A DNA stretch of 64,000 nucleotides from Phocoena phocoena (Eukaryota; Chordata; Mammalia; Artiodactyla; Phocoenidae), in assembly GCF_963924675.1 (NCBI RefSeq), contig NC_089236.1, forward strand, positions 34,433,319 through 34,497,318, in the 5' to 3' direction. The notes beneath the pieces were generated by a model. It searched no databases. It saw only the letters and a program-made list of their open reading frames with translations, and was not told where the DNA came from. The first letter of the stretch is position 1; each line of letters opens with the position of its first letter. Both the position numbers and the translations under genes were made by a program. This document shows positions 23,111 through 35,068 of the stretch, in pieces.

Positions 23111-23880
23111 TGTACCTCCATTTGATGCTAAGTGATCACCACTACCCACAGGCCCCCTTTCTCAGAAAGAGATATAAGCTGCTGAATGACATTTAGATTA
23201 AATAATAGGTTGGGTTTAATAAAAATCATCTGAAACACAAAGAAATTTCTTCCTTTCTGACACTATCAAAGTGTTCTGCTCTCCTTTATAACTATTCCTT
23301 ACCACCACCTACCAATTCACATTTTTTAAATGGTGACATTAGAATCAGGTTATGATGACATTTTGTTGTCAACAGCAAAATAAAGGTCTAAAAAAATAAT
23401 TGACTCAGTAGAATGGGCTTTATTATCAGTTACATTTTTTGTTTATATTTTTGATTGTTAAAAATAAACTTTGATTTTTCTTTCCCTTACATGTGGCTAT
23501 TGTCAATTAAAAGTAAATAGTAGATTAATTAAATAGACTTTATTCCTAATATATCAAGTAATATTGTGAGTTGTAATATTTGTCCATGGATCAATTATTA
23601 AATAAAGTACTTTAGAAATATCATTGTAGATACACTAACTCCTGGGTTAAGAGTGGTAAAACTATAACCTAAGGGTGTCTATACAACCTTGGAAAAGATC
23701 CTCAATCAATTTGAATTTTTGTGCAATGGAGATAAAATAGCACATAATTCATAAGTACTTTAATGATTATTGGAAATATTAATAAATGTAAAATGTTTAC
23801 CAGTATGTTATTTGAGTATGTATTTCATTTACATTTAATGTAAGTAATGATATGATACAATTTACTTCTACAATTTTGAT
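23111..23880. other. Unique AT-rich DNA
   Basis: No gene or clear repeat is seen in this stretch. Confidence 0.55.
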
Positions 23881-24539
23881 CTTTGTGTTATATATGACCT
23901 ATGTCAGTTTTTTTTTGTTTCTCTTTTCCTCCAGTATTGCCCTCTTCTGTGTTAAATATTTTTTTTCTATACTTATATTTTTCTTATTAGTTTTTAACTA
24001 TATTTCATAGTTACTATCTTAGTGGTTGCCCTGGGTTTTCAAATTAACATATTAATTCAAAACAATCTAGTTTAGATAAATACCAACTTAATTTCAAAAA
24101 TATATGAAAAACTTTGCTGTAATGCAGCTTCTTTCTGTACCCCTTCCTTTGTGCTATTATTGACATACAAATTTCATCTTTATACATTTTAAGCCCATAA
24201 ATGCTATTTTATAATTATTGCTTAATGAAGTTTTCTTTAAACAGATCAAAGAGTTACAAGAGTGTATTTATATTACCTTTTACGTTTTCCTGTGTAGTTC
24301 TTGTGTTTTCTGTACAATGATTTGTGTAGATTTGAGTTACTGTTTAGTGTCCTTACAGTTAGTTCAGTTTGAAGGATTCCTTTTGGTGTTTTTTGTAGGA
24401 CAAATTTGCAAACAATAGGTGCCCTCAGCTTACTTTATTTGAGAATATTTTTGTTCTGTCTTCATTTTTGAAAGATATTCTTGCTTTACTTAAGACTCTT
24501 GTTTGACTTTTTTTTTTTCAGCATTTAGATTATGTCATC
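23881..24539 (-). mobile_element. Ancient L1M-type element, 3'-ward part, split by the ERV-L
   Basis: This is antisense sequence typical of old mammalian L1s (TTAGTGGTTGCCCTGGGTTT near 24,020; TTTTTTTTTCAGCATTTAGA near 24,510). It stops at 24,539, where the ERV-L target site TCATC lies, and continues in the same orientation and register at 38,640. It is therefore the oldest layer of the nest. No frame is open. Confidence 0.72.
24535..24539 (+). repeat. 5' TSD of the ERV-L provirus (TCATC)
   Basis: The 5-bp TCATC immediately precedes the 5' LTR and recurs immediately after the 3' LTR at 38,640-38,644. A 5-bp duplication is normal for ERV-L/MaLR integration. Confidence 0.8.
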
Positions 24540-24984
24540 TCTGATGGTTAACATTTTGTTTTAATTTGGAATATGTTTTTACATGAGAACAACCTTTACA
24601 TTGATGAACTTTGAGTAAAGCAGGTTGCCCTCCATAATATCAATGGGCTTCATTCAAGCAGTTGAAAGCCTGACTAGAACAAAAAGTTCAGCTTCCTCAA
24701 GCAAGAGAAAAATTCTCCAGCAGAGTGCCTTCAAACTTCAACTGCACCATCAGCTCTCCTGGGTCTCCACCTGCTGGCCTTCAGACTGGAACTGCACCAT
24801 CAGCTCTATAGTGTTTTGAGCCTGTCAAGCCCACACTACAGATTTTGGACAGCCTAACCTCCATAATCACATAAGCCAATTCCTTAAAATAAGTCTCTTA
24901 ATAGATATGTGTGAAATACACACACACATGCATGCACACACACACATCCTATTTGTTCTATTTCTCTGAATAACTTTGACTACA
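24540..24984 (+). mobile_element. ERV-L 5' LTR (MLT2-like)
   Basis: The LTR begins TCTGATGGTTAAC (TGTGATGG in the 3' copy) and ends near TTGACTACA. The interior has GAGTAAAGCAGGTTGCCCTC, TCATTCAAGCAGTTGAAAGC, CCTCCATAATCACATAAGCC and AATTCCTTAAAATAAGTC, the polyadenylation-signal region, matching the 3' LTR at 38,180-38,639. The first part is shortened relative to the 3' copy's family pattern. A (CA)n tract at 24,915-24,945 lies where the 3' LTR carries (TAGA)n. Confidence 0.83.
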
Positions 24985-24988
24985 GATT

Positions 24989-25007
24989 TTGGTACTGAGA
25001 GTAATTC
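24989..25007 (+). promoter_or_regulatory. Primer-binding site, tRNA-Leu-like
   Basis: TTGGTACTGAGAGTAATT starts 4-5 bases after the 5' LTR, the normal place for the minus-strand primer site. It resembles the complement of a tRNA-Leu 3' end, the primer from which ERV-L is named, with several substitutions. Confidence 0.55.
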
Positions 25008-26790
25008 TAGAGAAACAGGATCTTAAAGATGAATTTTCTGGACTAGTTCTGGAGTTTCTGGAATTGGCTGTCTAACCTGATTAGATTTAAAGACACTAAT
25101 GACTCTATTTCCAGTGTAAAGAGAGCACATCCAGGGTGTGATAAGCAATAGAGATAAACAAAATATCACCATTGGAAACTTCTTATCAAACATTTGTAAG
25201 AAGCAAGAAGGTGAGTGACCATGTATCTGATACTTTCAAACATTTTCCTCAAACTAAGGAGTATAATGGAATTGGGTAGTTTCTACTAATGTCACTAGAC
25301 AAAGTGGGAAAATGAAAGAATGAGCTCAAGAATTCAAATTTCCAGCTCAAGGGCTCATAAATAACCTGAAAACTTCTATACCTATACTGAAAAATGCCTT
25401 TTTTTTTTTCTGTATCCAGTGTTGAGACTGCTGAAAAACAAACCCAGAAACTTATCTTGTTAAGTGACTAACTTAAAATGCAAAGTGAATTCTCAGTCTC
25501 ACAGGGTGTCTACTGTTTGAGAGCCTTGATTAGGAAGGAATGGGATCCTGAAAGTTAGAATCATGATTTGTAGAAAGATGTTGAATGAAGCTGAGGACAT
25601 TGAGCAATTGAGCACCTAAATTATGAGGAATCTTTGCCAATAGAAACAGCCTATCCACCTATAGTACAAGCAGCCTCTCTACTCCTTTGTGAGGAGATTA
25701 ATTTTGCATTGCCTGAAGAAACTGTAATGGCTTCCCGCGAGGCAGTTGCCATGCAAGACAATGCTGATTCTAGTTAGGAACCACCCACAACAACTCGTTT
25801 TACTTTTAGATCTATTACTAGACTCCAGCAGACCCCCAAAGGAGAGGTATAAAATGTGACCCATGAGAAGGTGAACTACACTCCAAAATAACTACTAGAA
25901 TTTTCTATTTTATATGGACAGAAATCTGGGGAATATGTGTGGGAATGGATATTAAGGTTGTGACATAATAATCAAAGGAACATAAAATTGGATCAGGGCA
26001 AATTTATTGATATGTGTCCACTAAACAGAGATTTTTAATTTAATAGTATAGATTGGTGAATTCGAAAGGGCTTTAACAGTTTGTTTGGCTTAAGCAAGGA
26101 CTGGAAGGTGGCCCAGAGTGAGTGAGCTAGAAAGGCCAGACCTGCCATGGTTTACTGTAGAGGAAATGATTCAAAGGCTAAGCATATTAGAATGTTAGAG
26201 TGGATTTGTCATTTAAGACCTACTCACCCACGCTCACAGGGTTCACTATGACTTGTAAGAAGTAAATTTGTGAGCGGAGCCCCAGCATCCTTGAAGAGTT
26301 ATGTGATTGCTTTTTTCTGAAGGCTAGACCTTACAATGGGAACTGTGGTCACTGGATTGGGTCACTGAATTGGGAATAATTGGATCCTGGGGTGACAGGA
26401 GCCAAGTGGTGGTACTCAACTGCCAAATGCAGGGTGGGTGTGGTTACTGTAAGGGACAATAGAGTCCAAACAGCAATCAGAATAGTCTGACTCTCTCAGA
26501 CCTATGTGATTGGCTAGTTGATCATGGTATTCCTAGAAAGGAAATAGTTAGGAAACCTACTAAGTTCTTATCTGTATAAGCAGAAAAGTTCTATGTCAAG
26601 TGAACAAAAGTCTAGCCTAAATCATAAAAACAGACAGTCATGGCCCATCAATCAATTCCCAGACTTGAGCCAGTTTACAGACACAGAACCACTTTAATAA
26701 AGAGGATGCCAAGTCCCCTTGAGAAAAGAATTTGGTACATTGCCAAAAGTTTACACTGTTAATCATTCCCCCAGCATTCCTGAAGGAAAT
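25008..26790 (+). pseudogene. ERV-L gag region, decayed
   Basis: This segment occupies the gag position between the primer site and protease. I cannot identify matrix, capsid or zinc-knuckle motifs because all frames carry many stops (no ORF over 60 codons in sense). The assignment is by position only. Confidence 0.5.
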
Positions 26791-27090
26791 TAAGGCTTTA
26801 TACTAGGTTAACTGCACTGGGGAAAAGAAAACCATCAAACCTTTGGAGGCCTACTGGACACTGGCTCTGAACTGTCACTAATTCCAGGAGACACAAACCA
26901 TCACTATCGTTCATGGCTCAGAAGTGTGGGTTATAGAGGTCAGGTGACCAATGGAGTATTAGTTAGATCTAGCTCCTAGTGGGAACATGGGTTCCTGATC
27001 TCATCTTGTGGTTTTCTCTCCAGTTCTGGAATGCTGGATGTATTTAACCTCTGGCAGAATCCCCAGTGTGGTTCCATGACTTGTGGAGTA
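26791..27090 (+). pseudogene. ERV-L protease remnant
   Basis: A retroviral aspartic protease active site is readable at 26,848-26,898 as GLLDTGSELSLIPGDTN, with the DTG catalytic triad in the expected hydrophobic setting. The downstream part is frameshifted. The protease would have processed Gag-Pol. It sits directly upstream of the RT remnant, as in orthoretroviral pol. Confidence 0.8.
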
Positions 27091-27099
27091 AGGGCAATA

Positions 27100-27960
27100 T
27101 GACAGGAATAGCCAAGCGGAATCCACTAGAACTGCCTCTACTTAGAAAAATAGTAAACCAAAAACAATACCATATTCATGGAGGGATTGCCAAGATTAAG
27201 GTCACCACTTGAAGGTAGAGGTGGTGATTCCCACCGCATCTCCATTCAATATGACTATTTGTCCTGTGCAGAATACAGATGGATCTTTGATAATGACAGT
27301 GAATTATGGTAAATTTAATCTTGCAGTGACTTCAATTGCAGCTGCTGTACCAGATGTGGATTTATTGGTTGAGCACATTAACACATCCTCTGGTACCCAC
27401 TACTGGTACTCTTAGTACCAGTTACTAATTTGACAAATGCTTTTTTTTTTCTAATCCCTGTAAATAAACACCATCTGAAGCATTGAGTTTTAGCTTGCCA
27501 GGCCAGCAATACCTCTTCACTGTCCTACCTCAGGAGTATATCAACTCCATAAACTCTGTTATAATTTAGTTTTGCTAAGATCTTGATCCCCTTTCTATTA
27601 CACACTGGTCTATTACATTGATAACATTATACTGATTGAACCTAATGAGGAAGAAGTAGCAATTATTTTAGACATATTGTTAAGACATTTACATGTCAGG
27701 AGGTGGGAAATAAATCTGACAAAAATTCAGGAGTTTTCTACCTTAGTGAAATTTCCAGAAGTCAAATGGTGTGGGGCATATTGAGATATCCTTTTCAAAG
27801 TAAAAGATAAGTTGTTGAAGATGGCCCCTCCTACAACAAAATGGCACAATGCCTGGTGGGCCCCTTGGGATATTGGAAGCAACATATTCATTTGAATGTG
27901 TTACTCTGGCCTACCTATTTACCTAGTTTCTTGAAATGGGGCCCAGAACAAAAGAAGGAT
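27100..27960 (+). pseudogene. ERV-L reverse transcriptase remnant
   Basis: The fingers/palm start is open at 27,209-27,415, with VIPTASPFNMTICPVQNTDG and then LIMTVNYGKFN, the retroviral pattern around the first catalytic region. A second block, YLFTVLPQEYINSI, lies near 27,510-27,550. The catalytic YxDD appears at 27,608-27,628 as VYYIDNI, so the second aspartate is now asparagine. In-frame stops and frameshifts separate these blocks, so the enzyme is dead. Confidence 0.85.
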
Positions 27961-27999
27961 CCACAACAGATCCAGGCTGCCTCTGCCAATTGGGTCACA

Positions 28000-28900
28000 T
28001 GATCTGTCAGATCCAATGGTGCTTGAAGTGTCGATGTCAGGTAGAGATGCTGTTTGGAGCCTTTGACAGTTCCCATGGGTGAATCAACTACAGGTCTTTA
28101 GGATATTGGAGAAAGGTCTTTAGAATATTGGAGAAAGGTCTTTCTGCCATCCACAGATAACTACCCTCCTTTTGAGAAATAGTTCCTGGCTTGCTTCTGG
28201 GTTTTGTTAGTGACTGAATGCTTAATCATGGGCCAGTAAGTTACCATGCAACCTGAGCCCATCATGAACTGGGTGTTATCTGACCTACCAAGTCATAAAG
28301 TTGGACATACAAAGCAGGAATCCATCATCAAATAGAAATGGTATTCATGAGATTGGGCCTGAGAAGGCCCTGAAGGCAAAATAAGTTACATGAAGAAGTG
28401 GCCCAAATGCACAGGGTCCTGGTCCCTGCCTCACATACCTTCTCTCTCCCAAGTCTGTACCCATGACCATGCAGAGTTCCTTATTATAAGAGGACAGAGG
28501 AAGAGAACACTTAGGCCTGGTTTATAAGTGATTCTAAATAATATGCAGGCATCATTTGAAAGTGGACAACTACAGCTCTACATCCCCTTTCTGGGACCTC
28601 CCTGAAGGACAGTAGTGAGGAGAGATCATCCCAGGGGGAAGGACTTCAAGTAGTGCACCTGGTTGTTTATTTTGCTCTGAAGGAAAAAAGGCCAGACGTG
28701 TTATTATATACTGATTCATGATTTGTGGCAATGATTTAGATGGATTATCACGGACTTAGAAGAAATACAATGGGAAAATTGGTGAGAAGAAAGTCTGGGG
28801 AAAAGAAATATAGATAGACCTCTTTGAATGGGCAAAAATCACAAAGATATCATGTCAATGCTCACCAGAGGGTAACCTCAGAGAAGAGAATTTTAAATCA
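28000..28900 (+). pseudogene. ERV-L RNase H / connection remnant
   Basis: The RNase H core is suggested by LLYTDS-stop at 28,701-28,718, where the third catalytic Asp of RNase H normally sits in a TDS context, followed by a tryptophan-rich stretch. The rest is heavily decayed. A short tandem duplication, GGATATTGGAGAAAGGTCTTT then GAATATTGGAGAAAGGTC, is present at about 28,100-28,142. Confidence 0.6.
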
Positions 28901-29029
28901 GTTCATAGGGTGACATCTTCTGTGGATATCAGTCAGTCTCTTTCTACAGCTGCCCCTGTCATTACACAATTGGCTCATGAACAAGGTGGCTCTGGTGGCA
29001 GGGAAAGAGGTTATGTATGGGCTTACATT

Positions 29030-29640
29030 AATTAAGCATGGCCTGGCTACTCAGTCACTACTGAGTGTCTAAGATGCCAGAGGCAGGAACCAACACTGAA
29101 TCCCCAGTATGGCACAATTTCCAGGGGTGATCAGCCAGCTACCTGGTGGCAGGTTTTGCTACTTTGGACCACTTCTGTCATTTAAACGGAAGTTTTGTTC
29201 TTAATGAAATAGACATTTACTATAGGTACATATTTGCATTCCCTGCATGCAGTGTTTCTGCCCAAATTGCCATTCATAGACTTATAGAATATCTTATCCG
29301 CTATCATGGTATTCTACATAGCATTGCATCTGATTATGCAACTAACTTCATAACAAATGAAGCATGGCAATGAGCTCATGTTCTTAGAGTGTTCTTCACC
29401 ATCATGAAGCAGCTTACTTGTTATAACTGTGGAACTGTGTTTTGAAGACTCAGTTATAGTATCAACTGGATGGCAATACCTTGCAGGGCTGAGGCAAGAT
29501 TCTTTAAGAGGCTCTGAATCAGTGCCTAATGTATAGTGTTGTTTCTCCAATAGCCAGGATCCATGGTTCCAGGAATCAAGAGGTGGAAATGGTAGTGGCA
29601 CTATTCACTATTATCCCTAGTATCCAAGTAACACAAGTTT
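29030..29640 (+). pseudogene. ERV-L integrase remnant
   Basis: The catalytic core is open for 75 codons at 29,146-29,373. The first Asp of the D,D-35-E triad lies in ATLDHF near 29,155-29,172, and the second in HSIASDYATNFITNEAW near 29,317-29,370. Upstream, CQRQEPT near 29,075 may be the last cysteine of the HHCC zinc finger. A stop at 29,371-29,373 precedes the region where the glutamate should be. Confidence 0.83.
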
Positions 29641-29900
29641 GGCTTCCTGTTCTCACAACTTTATGCTCTGCTGGCCTAGAGATCTTAGATCTAAAGAAAG
29701 GAATTGAACTGAAAGTAAATATTGCCACTCAGCCATTTTGAATTCCTCATGCCTCTGAATTAACAGATAAAGAAGAGAGTTACAATGCTGCCTGGGGTTA
29801 TTTTCACTGACTATCAAGGGGAAATTGGACTACTATTTCAAAATGGAGATAAAGAAGAGTATGTCTGAAATATAGGCATACTAGGGTATCTTACTGTTAT
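29641..29900 (+). pseudogene. ERV-L dUTPase remnant
   Basis: Downstream of integrase, CSAGLEILDLKKGIELK (about 29,662-29,712) resembles dUTPase motif 1 (SAGxDL). PGVIFTDYQGEIGLLFQNGD (about 29,791-29,850) resembles the conserved GVIDxDYRGE motif 3. Retroviral dUTPases lower dUTP during reverse transcription, and in ERV-L the domain follows integrase, exactly this position. Frame changes separate the motifs and a stop (TGA) follows EEYV. Confidence 0.72.
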
Positions 29901-30458
29901 AATGCTCTGTGGTTAAAGCCAATGAAAAGCTACAACAACCCATTTCAGATAGAACTATTAATGGCACAGAGCTCTCAGGAGTGAAGGTTTGGGTTACACT
30001 ACCAGGTAAAGAACCATGATCAGCTAAGATACTTACTGAAGGAAAAGGTAATATAGAATGGAGAGTGGGAAATTGTAGTTATGAATGCCAGCTATGACCA
30101 TGTGACCAGTTACAGAATCAAATTCTGTAATTGTCATATATCCTCTTTATTTTATTATAATTCTGTTAAAGCATATATCTTTGTTTTCTTCTCTCTCTTA
30201 TCCCCTTATCATATAACAAAAGATATATTGACTTTATATCATAGTATTTAAGTATTATTAACTTTATATTTTAGTTATGAGATACCAAGAACAGTTACAT
30301 CATCCAAGAACTTTGCTTCCTCTTCTGGGATAAAGGATGGTATGTTTCCGGTTGTATGAATAGTAGCAGGACCATGTAAAATGGAAGTGTAACCTTGTGA
30401 TTATCTTTATTTGGAGAATAAGTATGATTTAAAGATATACAATTTCATGCCAAATTGA
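29901..30458 (+). other. Region between dUTPase and polypurine tract, no env
   Basis: About 560 bases remain before the 3' LTR. The reading VWVTLPGKEP near 29,988-30,017 and ILTEGKGNIEWRVGNC near 30,028-30,076 is the end of the pol-derived sequence. There is no space for, or trace of, an envelope gene, as expected for ERV-L. Confidence 0.55.
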
Positions 30459-30470
30459 TAAGGGGTGGAC
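30457..30470 (+). promoter_or_regulatory. Polypurine tract before 3' LTR
   Basis: The purine-rich GATAAGGGGTGGAC lies directly before the 3' LTR start TGTGATGG, where the plus-strand DNA primer would be made. Confidence 0.65.
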
Positions 30471-30471
30471 T

Positions 30472-30485
30472 TGTGATGGCTAATT
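30472..30485 (+). mobile_element. ERV-L 3' LTR, first 14 bases, cut by L1-D1
   Basis: TGTGATGGCTAATT is the LTR start. L1-D1 inserted here: GTGATGGCTAATT (30,473-30,485) recurs as GTGATAGTTAATT at 38,167-38,179, an 11 of 13 match, which is the L1-D1 TSD. Confidence 0.85.
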
Positions 30486-30795
30486 ATTTTTTAACATCTT
30501 TATTGGAGTATAGTCCCTTTACAATGTTGTGTTAGTTTCTGCTGTATAACAGTGAATCAGCTATATGTAGACATATATCCCCATATACCCTCCTCTCCCT
30601 CCCACCCTCCCTATCTCACCCCTCTAGGTGGTCACAAAGCACGAGCTGATCTCCCTGTGCTACGCAGCTGTTTCTCACTAGCTATCTATTTGACATTTGG
30701 TAGTGTATATATGCCAGTGTTACTCTCTCACTTTGCCCCAGCTTACCCCTCCCCTTCCCTGTGTCCTCAAGTCCATTCACTATGTCTGCATCTTT
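30486..30795 (-). mobile_element. L1-D1, 3'-terminal part (antisense), split by L1-D2
   Basis: This is the reverse complement of the type I 3' UTR: it starts ATTTTTTAACATCTTTATTG and includes GTGGTCACAAAGCACGAGCT. It ends at the duplicated site CTATGTCTGCATCTTT (30,780-30,795), where L1-D2 inserted, and resumes at 38,047. The whole element is a very short 5'-truncated copy of about 430 bases. Confidence 0.88.
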
Positions 30796-31195
30796 CCTTA
30801 AATTTTATTTTATTTTTATGTTTTTATTTTAACATCTTAATTGGAGTAAAATTGCTTTACAATGGTGTGTTAGTTTCTGCTTTATAACAAAGTGAATCAG
30901 TTATACATATACATATGTTCCCATATATCTTCCCTCTTGCATCTACCTCCCTCCCACCCTCCCTATCTCACCCCTCTAGGTGGTCACAAAGCACCGAGCT
31001 GATCTCCCTGTGCTATGTGGCTGCTTCCCACTAGCTATCTATTTTATGTTTGGTAGTGTAGATATGTCTATGCCACTCTCTCACTTTGTCACAGCTTACC
31101 CTTCCCCCTCCTCGTATCCTCAAGTCCATTCTCTAGTAAGTCTGTGTCTTTATTCCCGCCTTACCCCTAGGTTCTTCATGACCATTTTTTTTTTC

Positions 31196-34100
31196 TTAGA
31201 TTCCATATATATGTGTTGGCATATGGTATTTGTTTTTCTCTTTCTAACTAACTTCACTCTGTATGACAGACTCTAGGTCCATCCACCTCACTACAAATAA
31301 CTCAATTTCCTTTCTTTTTATGGCTGAGTAATATTCCATGTGTATATGTGCCACATCTTTATCTATTCATCCGATGATGGATTCCTAGGTTGCTTCCATG
31401 TCCTGGCTATTGTAAATAGAGAAGCAATGAATATTTTGGTACATGACTCTTTTTGAATTATGGTTTTCTCAGGGTATATGCCCAGTAGTAGGATTGCTGG
31501 GTCATATGGTAGTTTTATTTGTAGTTTTTTAAGGAACCTCCATACTGTTCACTGTAGGGGCTGTATCAATTTACATTCCCACTAGCAGTGCAAGAGTGTT
31601 CACTTTTCTCTTTTCACCCTCTCCAGCATTTATTGTTTCTAGATTTTTTGATGATGGCCATTCTGACTGGTGTGAGATGATATCTCATTGTACTTTTGAT
31701 TTGAATTTCTCTAATGATTAATGATGTTGAGCATTCCTTCATGTGTTTGTTGGCAATCTGTATATCTTCTTTGGAGAATGTCTATTTAGGTCTTCTGCCC
31801 ATTTTTGGATTAGGTTGTTTGTTTTTTGTTATTGAGCTGCTTGTAAATTTTAGAGATTAATCCTTTGTCAGTTGCTTCATTTGCAAATATTTTCTCCCAT
31901 TCTGAGGGTTGTCTTTTGGTCTTGTTTACAGTTTCCTTTACTGTGCAAAAGCTTTGAAGTTTCATTAGGTCCCATATGTTTATTTTTGTTTTTATTTCCA
32001 TTTCTCTAGGAGGTGGGTCAAAAAGGATCTTGCTGTGATTTATGTCATAGAGTGTTCTGCCTATGTTGTCCTCTAAGAGTTTGATAGTTTCTGGCCTTAC
32101 ATTTAGGTCTTTAATCCATTTTGAGCTTATTTTTGTGTATGGTGTTAGGGAGTGTTCTAATCTCATACTTTTACATGTAGCTGTCCAGTTTTCCCAGCAC
32201 CAGTTATTGAAGAGGCTGTCCTTTCTCCACTGTACATTCCTGCCTCCTTTATCAAAGATAAGGTTACCATATGTGCGTAGGTTTATCTCTGGGCTTTCTA
32301 TCCTGTTCCATTGATTTATATTTCTGTTTTTGTGCCAGTACCATACTGTCTTGATTACTGTAGCTTTGTAGTATACTCTGAAGTCAGGGAGCCTGATTCC
32401 TCCAGCTACGTTTTTCGTTCTCAAGATTGCTTTGACTTTTCGGGGTCGTTTGTGTTTCCATACAAGTTGTGAAATTTTTTGTTCTAGTTCTGTGAAAAAT
32501 GCCAGTTGTAGTTTGATAGGGATTGCAATAAATCTGTAGATTGCTTTGGGTAGTAGAGTCATTTTCACAATGTTGTTTCTTCCATTCCAAGAACATGGTA
32601 TATTTCTCCGTCTATTTGTATCATCCTTAATTTCTTTCATCAGTGTCTTATAATTTTTCTGCATACAGGTCTTTTGTCTCCTTAGGTAGGTTTATTCCTA
32701 GATATTTTATTCTTTTTGTTGCAATGATAAATGGGAGTGTTTCCTTGATTTCATTGTCAGATTTTTCATCATTAGTGTATAAAAATGCCAGAGATTTCTG
32801 TGCATTAATTTTGTATCCTGCTACTTTACCAAATTCATTGATTAGTGCTAGTAGTTTTCTGGTAGCATCTTTAGGATTCTCTACGTATATTATCATGTCA
32901 TCTGCAAACAATGACATCTTTACTTCTTCTTTTCCAATTTGGATTCCTTTTAGTTTTTTTTTTTTTTCTTCTCTGATTGCTGTGGCTAAAACTTACAAAA
33001 CTATGTTAAATAATAGTGGTGAGAGTGGGCAACTTTCTCTTTTTCCTGATCTTAGTGGAAATGCTTGCAATTTTTCACCATTGAGGACGATATTGGCTGT
33101 CGGTTTGTCATATATGGCCTTTATTATATTGAGGGAATTTCCCTCTGTACCTCCTTTCTGGAGGGTTTTTATCATAAATGGGTATTGAATTTTGTTGAAA
33201 GTTTTCTATGCATCTATTGAGATGATCACATGGTTTTTCTCGTTCAATTTTTTAATATGTTGTGTCATGTTGATTGATTAGCATATATTGAAGAATCCTT
33301 GCATTTCTGGATTAAACCCCACTTGATCATGGTGTATGATCCTTTTATTGTGCTGTTGGATTATGGTTGCTAGTATTTTGTTGTGGATTTTTGCATTTAT
33401 GTTCATCAGTGATATTGGCCTGTAGTTTTCTTTCTTTGTGATATCTTTGTCTGGTTTTGGTATCAGGGTGATGGTGGCCTCATAGAATGGGTTTGGGAGT
33501 GTTCCTCCCTCTGCTATAATTTGGAAGAGTTTGAGAAGGATAGGTGTTAGCTCTTCTCTAATTTTTTGATAGAATTCACCTGTGAAGCCTTTGGTCCTGG
33601 GCTTTTGTTTGTTGGAAGAATTTTAATAACAGTCTCAATTTCAGTGCTTGTGATTGGCCTGTTCATATCTTCTATTTCTTCCTGGTTCCATCTTGACAGG
33701 TTGTGCATTTCTAAGAATTTGTCCATTTCTTCCAGGTTGTCCATTTTATTGGCATAGAGTTTTCTGTAGTAATCTCTCATGATCTTTTGTATTTCTGTAG
33801 TCTCAGTTTTTACTTCTCCTTTTTCATTTCTAATTCTATAGATTTGAGTCTTCTCCCTTTTTTTCTTGATGAGTCTGGCTAATGGTTTATCAATTTTTTT
33901 TATCTTCTCAAAGAACCAGCTTTTAGTTTTATTGATCTTTGCTATCATTTCCTTCATTTCTTTTTCATTTATTTCTGATCTGATCTTTATGATTTCTTTC
34001 CTTTTGCTAACTTTGGATTTTTTTTGTTCTTCTTTCTCTAATTGCTTTTGGTGCTAGGTTAGGTTGTTTATTTGAGATGTTTCCTGTTTCTTAAGGTAGG

Positions 34101-35008
34101 ATGTATTGCTATAAACTTCCCACTCAGAACTGCTTTTGCTACATCCCATAGGTTTTGGGTCGACGTGTCTCCATTGTCATTTGTTTCTAGGTATTTTTTG
34201 ATTTCCTCTTTGATTTCTTCAGTGATCACTTCATTATTAAGTAGTATATTGTTTAGCCTCCATGTGTTTGTATTTTTTACAGATCTTTTCCTGTAATTGA
34301 TATCTAGTTTCATAGCATTGTGGTCGGAAAAGATACTTGATGCAATTTCAATTTTCTTAAATTTACTGAGGCTTGTATTGTGACTTAAGATATGATATAT
34401 CCTGGAGAACGTTCCATGAGCACTTGAGAAAAATGTGTATTCTGTTGTTTTTGGATGGAATGTCCTATAAATATCAATTAAGTCCATCTTGTTTAATGTA
34501 TCATTTAAAGCTTGTGTTTTCTTATTATTTCTTTTATTTTTTGGATGATCTGTCCAGTGGTGAACGTGGGGTGTTAACGTCCCCTACTATGAATGTGTTA
34601 CTGTTGATTTCCCCTTTTATGGCTGTTAGTATTTGTCTTATATATTGAGGTGTTCCTATGTTGGGTGCATAAATATTCACAATTGTTATATCTTCTTCTT
34701 GGATCAATCCCTTGATCATTATGTAGTGTCCTTCTTTGTCGCTTCTAATAATCTTTATTTTAAAGTCTATTTTGTCTGATATAAGAATTGCTACTCCAGC
34801 TTTCTTTTGATTTCCACTTGCATGGAATATATTTTTCCATCCCCTCACTTTCAGTCTGTATGTGTCTCTAGGTCTGAAGTGGGTCTCTCATAGACAGTAT
34901 ATATATGAGTCTTGTTTTTGTATCCATTCAGCCAGTCTGTGTCTTTTGCTGGAAGCATTTAATCCATTTACATTTAAGCTAATTATCCATATGTATGTTC
35001 CTATTGAC
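31196..35008 (-). pseudogene. L1-D2 ORF2 (endonuclease-RT), broken
   Basis: The ORF2 start ATG is lost: the site near 35,000 reads AAAAAGTCAATAGG where sister copies have AAAATGGTCATAGG. Endonuclease pieces lie at 34,534-34,848 (MRGWKNIFHASGNQKKAGVA; IVGDVNTPRSP, where GDFN has become GDVN) and 34,068-34,487. RT pieces are at 33,547-33,957 and 32,648-33,175 ([20 protein letters not shown]). A 284-codon C-terminal stretch is open at 31,810-32,664. The family stop (GI-stop) is at 31,196-31,198. It has the longest single open stretch of any L1 in the window but is still multiply broken. Confidence 0.92.
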
Positions 35009-35068
35009 TTTTTAAAAATTATTTTGGGTTTGTTATTTTAGGTCTTTTCCTTCTCTTGTGTTTCTTGC

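Noticed and set aside
29901..30458. Possible env gene of the ERV
   Set aside because: Only about 560 bases remain between the dUTPase-like motifs and the polypurine tract, and no transmembrane or surface-protein features are visible. ERV-L families lack env.
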